From: Candidatus Krumholzibacteriia bacterium
GTDB lineage: Bacteria > Krumholzibacteriota > Krumholzibacteriia > LZORAL124-64-63
Assembly: GCA_030643455.1 (NCBI GenBank)
Contig: DAOWLV010000052.1
Location: 1-11,390, forward strand
Direction: 5' to 3'
Length of the DNA stretch: 11,390 nt
A model generated the notes under the pieces. It searched no databases, was not told the origin of the DNA, and saw nothing but the letters and a program-made list of their open reading frames with translations. Shown here in pieces: positions 8,076 through 11,390 of the stretch; within the stretch, counting starts at the first letter, position 1; each line of letters begins with the position of its first letter. The translations under genes and the position numbers were made by a program.

Positions 8076-8467
8076 ACACTTGTTGGCAGATGCTTTCGAA
8101 TCATATCGACAAGGTCGCGCGGACTGACCGGTTTCTCCAGGAACTCGTTCACCGGCAGGAAATCCTTGTCCCTGGCCGGATCGAAGTCGAAGCCGGTCTG
8201 GTCGGTCACGGCGGTCAGCATCAGGATGGGTGTTTCCGCGGTGACGTCGTCGCTACGCAACTGATACGCCACCTGGAACCCTTCGTCAACCTTGCCCATC
8301 ATGACGTCCAGCAGGATCAGGTCGGGATCCTGTTCCTTGGCCATGGCCAGGCCGCGTGCGCCGGTCTGGGCATCGATCACCTTGAAGCCCTGATTCTCCA
8401 GGGTCACCCGGATGATTTCGACCAGATCGATATCGTCGTCTATGACCAGGATGGTTTTTTCAGCCAT
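8072..8467 (-). CDS. Single-domain response regulator (receiver only)
   Basis: This 131-residue CheY-like receiver has all the phosphorylation residues: acidic pair Asp10-Asp11, phospho-acceptor Asp54 in LILLDVMM, Thr85 in LMLTAV, and Lys112 in FLEKPV. It has no DNA-binding or enzymatic output domain. The beta4-beta5 region carries an insertion (TGFDFDPARDKDFLPVNEF, 91-109) longer than in CheY, which may form a partner-specific surface. Its ATG lies inside the end of the protease gene (8-base overlap, ATGGCTGA), and its stop overlaps the kinase start. It is therefore translated between a hydrogenase maturation gene and its probable cognate kinase. The output is unknown: it may act on a protein partner or be one step of a phosphorelay. 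Confidence 0.93.
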   Translation of the reverse strand: MAEKTILVIDDDIDLVEIIRVTLENQGFKVIDAQTGARGLAMAKEQDPDLILLDVMMGKVDEGFQVAYQLRSDDVTAETPILMLTAVTDQTGFDFDPARDKDFLPVNEFLEKPVSPRDLVDMIRKHLPTSV

Positions 8468-8912
8468 CGGACCGAACCTCCGCTTGGATGATGGAAATGA
8501 CCCGGGGAACCGCCTCTTTCACCACGTCGGACAGCCCCTGATTGATTTCGACACGTTCGGGTTCCACGCCCACGATCAGGACATCGGCCGGCATCTTGTC
8601 CAACCGGGCGGCCAGGTCGAAAGCCTCGGCCAGGCCGAATCCGTGCATGGAAAGATGGTCGGACTTGATCTTCAGCCGGACCTCGTCCGGCCGGAAACCC
8701 ACCACACTTCCGGACTCGAGGCCCATCTGCGCCGCATCCACGACCACGTTCTTTTCCCCGACCGCCAGGTGGTCCAGCAACGCCAGGGCGTCGGTGTGGA
8801 CATCGACCAGTTCGGCCCCGGGAAAAACCTCGTCCTGGCGGATCCTGTCCAGGACCGCCGCCCCGATGCCGTCGTCGCCGTAGAAGGAATTTCCCACTGC
8901 AAAGATCTTCAC
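8460..8912 (-). CDS. [NiFe] hydrogenase maturation protease
   Basis: This 150-residue protein belongs to the HyaD/HycI/FrhD family of nickel-dependent endopeptidases. These remove the C-terminal peptide of the large subunit once Ni is inserted. The signature VGNSFYGDDGIG at 6-17 includes the metal-binding acidic residue (Asp14). A second acid lies in VVVDAAQ (Asp59), a candidate metal-binding His is in SMHGFG (His90), and GVEP occurs at 114-117. The length is typical. The start is GTG, nine bases after the large-subunit stop, so the protease and its presumed substrate are in one operon. The 3' end overlaps the response regulator by eight bases. The family assignment is firm; the substrate is inferred from adjacency. 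Confidence 0.95.
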   Translation of the reverse strand: MKIFAVGNSFYGDDGIGAAVLDRIRQDEVFPGAELVDVHTDALALLDHLAVGEKNVVVDAAQMGLESGSVVGFRPDEVRLKIKSDHLSMHGFGLAEAFDLAARLDKMPADVLIVGVEPERVEINQGLSDVVKEAVPRVISIIQAEVRSDG

Positions 8913-8921
8913 GGTTGCTGC

Positions 8922-10250
8922 CTATTCGATGAAGTCCACGTCAAGCATATGCACCGAACAGCTGATGCAGGGGTCGTAAGCCCGCACCAGCATCTCCAGG
9001 TGGAGCGTGATCTCCTCCTTGGATTTGTCGATGATCTCGGGCACCAGCTTTTTCATGTCGTCGTCGATGTTGGCCAGATTCTGCCCTGTCGGGATGATGC
9101 AGTTGGCCGCCGTCACCCGCCCCTGCCTGTCGTAGGTGTACTCGTGGTACAGGATGCCTCGCGGCACTTCGGTCGCCCCGATGCCGGTCCCGTACTTCGT
9201 CGGTTCCTGGTTGGGTTGTTCGTCCTTCAGCCCGTCACCCAGCAACCGGTCGATGATCGCGATCGATTCGATGGCGCAATGAGCCGACTCCACCACCTGG
9301 GCGATCGTGTTCATGTACGGGTTGCAGCAGCCCGGCTCCAGCCCCAGGGCGCCGGCCGCGGTATGCGCCAGCTCGCACAGCCGGTCGTGATTGTTGTTCC
9401 AGCGGGCCAGGGCTCCCACCATGAAACTGGACCTGTTGACCTTCGCGTGCTTGCTCGTGCTGTGGGGCACGATGAATTCGTTCGACATCTCGAGGTACTC
9501 GGTGTCGGGCACCCGACCGGTGTCGGTGCTGCAGATGTCACCATCGTACATGGCGTAATCATCATCATTACGCAGGGAGATGTATTCCGTCTCCCTTTCG
9601 AACTGCGGGATGGCCCCGGCCAGCGACTTCAGCGTCTCCACCGTGGCCAGCAGGTCGGGATACATGTCCTCCAGGAGGCGGCGCTTGAGCTCCTTCAGCT
9701 CGCCCGCCGTCGGGATGCGCGTGAATCCGCCCGGCACCGGGGTGATCGGATGCACCGCCCGGCCGCTGACAACGTCGCCGATGTCGTTGGCCAGACGCTT
9801 CATCCTCAGCGCCCTGATCACGATCTCGGGATGCGTGCCCACCAGCGGAAATACCGACCCTACCTTCAGAAAATCCGGCGCGGCCAGGAAATAGGCGTGC
9901 AGGATGTTGGACTGCATGGTAGCCCCGTGGATCAACAGCTTGCGCAGAAGCACCGTCTGCTCGCTGACCTCCAGGCCCAGGGCCTGTTCCGTCGCCTTGA
10001 GCGATGTGATCTGGTGGCCCAGCGAACAGATGCCGCAGATCCGCGAAGTGATGATCGCCGCCTCGTGGAAGCTGCGCCCCTTGAGCATGGCTTCGAAGTA
10101 TCGCGGCGCTTCCACGATCTCCAGCCGGGCCTTCTCCAGCACCCCTTCCTTCATGTTCACCACGATGTTGCCGTGCCCCTCGACCCGGGTGAGGTGCTTG
10201 ACCTTTATATCCAGGTTGGCGCGGGTGGTCGTGCTCAATTCCTGACTCAT
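8922..10250 (-). CDS. [NiFe] hydrogenase large (alpha) subunit, group 3b-like
   Basis: This is the catalytic subunit carrying the Ni-Fe centre, 442 residues, cytoplasmic. Signature motifs are VKHLTRVEGHGN (17-28), the L1 motif RICGICSLGH (70-79) with Cys72 and Cys75, and the L2 motif DPCISCSVH (426-434) with Cys428 and Cys431. All four Ni ligands are present. Eight residues (MLDVDFIE) follow His434 and are the predicted peptide removed by the adjacent protease. Length, DPCISCSVH ending and neighbours fit the group 3b (HydA, sulfhydrogenase-type) enzymes, although 3b against other group 3 classes was judged by eye. The ATG at 10248-10250 overlaps the small-subunit stop (ATGA). The open frame extends upstream to 10496, but that part lies inside the small-subunit gene and is not used. 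Confidence 0.96.
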   Translation of the reverse strand: MSQELSTTTRANLDIKVKHLTRVEGHGNIVVNMKEGVLEKARLEIVEAPRYFEAMLKGRSFHEAAIITSRICGICSLGHQITSLKATEQALGLEVSEQTVLLRKLLIHGATMQSNILHAYFLAAPDFLKVGSVFPLVGTHPEIVIRALRMKRLANDIGDVVSGRAVHPITPVPGGFTRIPTAGELKELKRRLLEDMYPDLLATVETLKSLAGAIPQFERETEYISLRNDDDYAMYDGDICSTDTGRVPDTEYLEMSNEFIVPHSTSKHAKVNRSSFMVGALARWNNNHDRLCELAHTAAGALGLEPGCCNPYMNTIAQVVESAHCAIESIAIIDRLLGDGLKDEQPNQEPTKYGTGIGATEVPRGILYHEYTYDRQGRVTAANCIIPTGQNLANIDDDMKKLVPEIIDKSKEEITLHLEMLVRAYDPCISCSVHMLDVDFIE

Positions 10251-10996
10251 GAGCGCATCCCCTCCAATTGATTGGCGTTGTAGAGTTCGAGCCTCTTCCA
10301 GGCCTCGTCCACGCTGAGGCCGTGTTCGACCAGGATGTCTTCCATGCCCTTGAGGTTGGGTTGGCTGACCAGCCCCCGGCACCCGGTGCAGTACTGCCCG
10401 ACGCTGGGACAATGCGCGTCGCAACCGGCCCGGATGACCGGCCCGAGGCAGATCATGCCTTTCTCGAAGACGCACTCGTTTTCCTTCAGCTTGCACTCCA
10501 CACAGACCGAGTGGTCCGGCTCGATGGGCTCCTGGCCCATGACCAAAGCAGTGAAGACCTTCAGGAATTCGATCTGGGTCATGGGACAGCCGCGCACGTT
10601 GTAGTCCACCTTGACCACCGACGAGAGCGGCAGGGCCGGCAACGTCGGGAACAGGTACTTATGATCGCCGTAGACCTCCTGGCGCACCTCCTCGATGGGC
10701 CGGGTGTTCTTCATGCCGTTGACGCCGCCCTGCACGGCGCAGGAACCGAGGGCGACCAGGACCTTGGTCTTGCGACGGTCCTCGTTGATCCGGGTGATGC
10801 AGTCGGGCGTCGAAAGCGAGCCTTCGACAAAAGCGATGTCGTATTCGTCGGCGCGGTCATCCATGGCCTCGCGCCACTCCACGATGTCGACGTGGGCCAG
10901 GATGTCCAGCAGCTGATCCTCGAAATTCAGCTGATTCAGCTCGCAGCCTTCGCAGCCGGTGAAGTCGAAAATCGCAACACGGGGTTTGTCGGCCAT
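10247..10996 (-). CDS. [NiFe] hydrogenase small (delta) subunit, group 3b-like
   Basis: This is the electron-transfer subunit that pairs with the large subunit, 249 residues. The proximal [4Fe-4S] cluster ligands are visible as Cys15 and Cys18 (FTGCEGCEL), Cys86 (ALGSCAVQGG) and Cys137 (VRGCPMTQ). The C-terminal part adds eight cysteines (165, 168, 175, 183, 192, 196, 203 and 206), enough for two further [4Fe-4S] clusters, three in all. There is no N-terminal Tat signal, so the enzyme is cytoplasmic, which separates it from group 1 uptake enzymes. The ATG at 10994-10996 shares one base with the upstream gamma-subunit stop (TGATG). The open frame reaches further upstream, to 11104, but that part overlaps the gamma gene. 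In group 3b operons this position is HydD. Confidence 0.95.
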   Translation of the reverse strand: MADKPRVAIFDFTGCEGCELNQLNFEDQLLDILAHVDIVEWREAMDDRADEYDIAFVEGSLSTPDCITRINEDRRKTKVLVALGSCAVQGGVNGMKNTRPIEEVRQEVYGDHKYLFPTLPALPLSSVVKVDYNVRGCPMTQIEFLKVFTALVMGQEPIEPDHSVCVECKLKENECVFEKGMICLGPVIRAGCDAHCPSVGQYCTGCRGLVSQPNLKGMEDILVEHGLSVDEAWKRLELYNANQLEGMRS

Positions 10997-11390
10997 CACA
11001 ACGCCTCCTGCAGCAGCTTGATGTCGGGATAGTGGTACACAGGGCCGTCCTGGCAGACGTAGGAATGGTTGATCTGGCAGTGCCCGCACTTGCCCACTCC
11101 GCACTTCATGCGCCGTTCGAGCGACATGTAGATGCTCTCATCCGACAGTCCCTTCGACTTCAGCGACAACAGGGCGAATCGGTACATGACCGGCGGCCCG
11201 CAGATGCAGCACACCGTGTTGGACAAATCAAGGTCCAGACCAGGAATCAGCGTGGTGATCACGCCGGTGTTGCCCTTCCAGGAGTCCGAACCCTGGTCCA
11301 CGGTGACGTGATAGTCGATGGCGGGGTCCTTTTCCCACTGAGCCAGTTCATCGGTGAACAGCAGGTCCTGATCGGTCCTGCTTCCGTAAC
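10996..11390 (-). CDS. FAD/NAD(P)-binding [2Fe-2S] electron-transfer (gamma) subunit, N-terminus beyond window
   Basis: The frame is open to the right edge, so only the last 130 or so residues are seen and the true start lies outside. They begin YGSRTDQDLLFTDELAQW, then a GNTGVITTL step, a CGPPVMYRF pyridine-nucleotide-binding segment, and a [2Fe-2S] binding tail with cysteines in MKCGVGKCGHC and YVCQDGPV. This matches the ferredoxin-reductase-like family that includes PyrK and the gamma subunit (HydG) of sulfhydrogenase-type hydrogenases. It would pass electrons between NAD(P)H and the hydrogenase Fe-S clusters. The gamma-delta-alpha gene order is that of group 3b operons; a beta Fe-S subunit would be expected further right. 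A GTG at 11299-11301 is internal, not the start. Confidence 0.92.
   Translation of the reverse strand, partial: YGSRTDQDLLFTDELAQWEKDPAIDYHVTVDQGSDSWKGNTGVITTLIPGLDLDLSNTVCCICGPPVMYRFALLSLKSKGLSDESIYMSLERRMKCGVGKCGHCQINHSYVCQDGPVYHYPDIKLLQEAL

Noticed and set aside
8412..10271. A 619-residue open frame on the plus strand opposite the hydrogenase large subunit and protease
   Set aside because: It lies antisense to genes with certain motifs, shows no recognisable domain, and is full of Gln/His/Val/Asp runs typical of the antisense frame in high-GC coding DNA.

Overview
The window is gene-dense, high-GC DNA (about 60% or more by eye) from a diderm bacterium. The evidence for an outer membrane is three exported beta-barrel-type proteins. 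The sequence alone does not fix the lineage. LA_2272-type repeat and DUF3943 proteins beside a cytoplasmic group 3 [NiFe] hydrogenase would fit a deltaproteobacterial or FCB-type anaerobe, but this is a guess. Almost no space is non-coding: the largest gap is the 92-base divergent region 2853-2944, and most neighbouring genes overlap by 1-8 bases.

Layout. (1) Positions 1-2197, plus strand: the last codons of an unseen gene (probably hypC), then hypD and hypE, all linked by GTGA stop/start overlaps. They make and load the Fe(CN)2CO ligands of [NiFe] hydrogenases. (2) 2199-2852, minus strand: a small secreted outer-membrane beta-barrel protein. (3) 2945-6193, plus strand: an envelope cluster with a repeat-rich LA_2272-like surface protein, a DUF3943 protein (TGATG overlap) and a DUF4126 inner-membrane protein. 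(4) 6197 to the right edge, minus strand: a long operon read right to left. It holds the C-terminal part of an FAD/NAD(P)-binding [2Fe-2S] electron-transfer subunit, the hydrogenase small subunit, the large subunit, a maturation protease, a single-domain response regulator, a six-TM histidine kinase and a tandem ACT-domain protein.

How they work together. The gamma-delta-alpha order, the absence of a Tat signal and the NAD(P)-type gamma subunit point to a soluble group 3b-like (sulfhydrogenase-type) bidirectional hydrogenase. HypD and HypE (with unseen partners) supply its cofactor, and the protease trims the large subunit after His434. The response regulator and kinase overlap the end of the hydrogenase operon. 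The kinase carries a GGVENP sequence between TM3 and TM4, which resembles the quinone-sensing GGxxNPF motif of RegB/PrrB, so the operon appears to carry its own membrane redox sensor. The receiver has no DNA-binding output domain, so the target of the signal is unknown. The envelope cluster lies between the two hydrogenase blocks and has no evident functional link to them.

The most unusual elements are the hydrogenase-coupled RegB-like kinase/receiver/ACT module and the LA_2272-like/DUF3943/DUF4126 envelope cluster. Neither can be called a proven new system from sequence alone.
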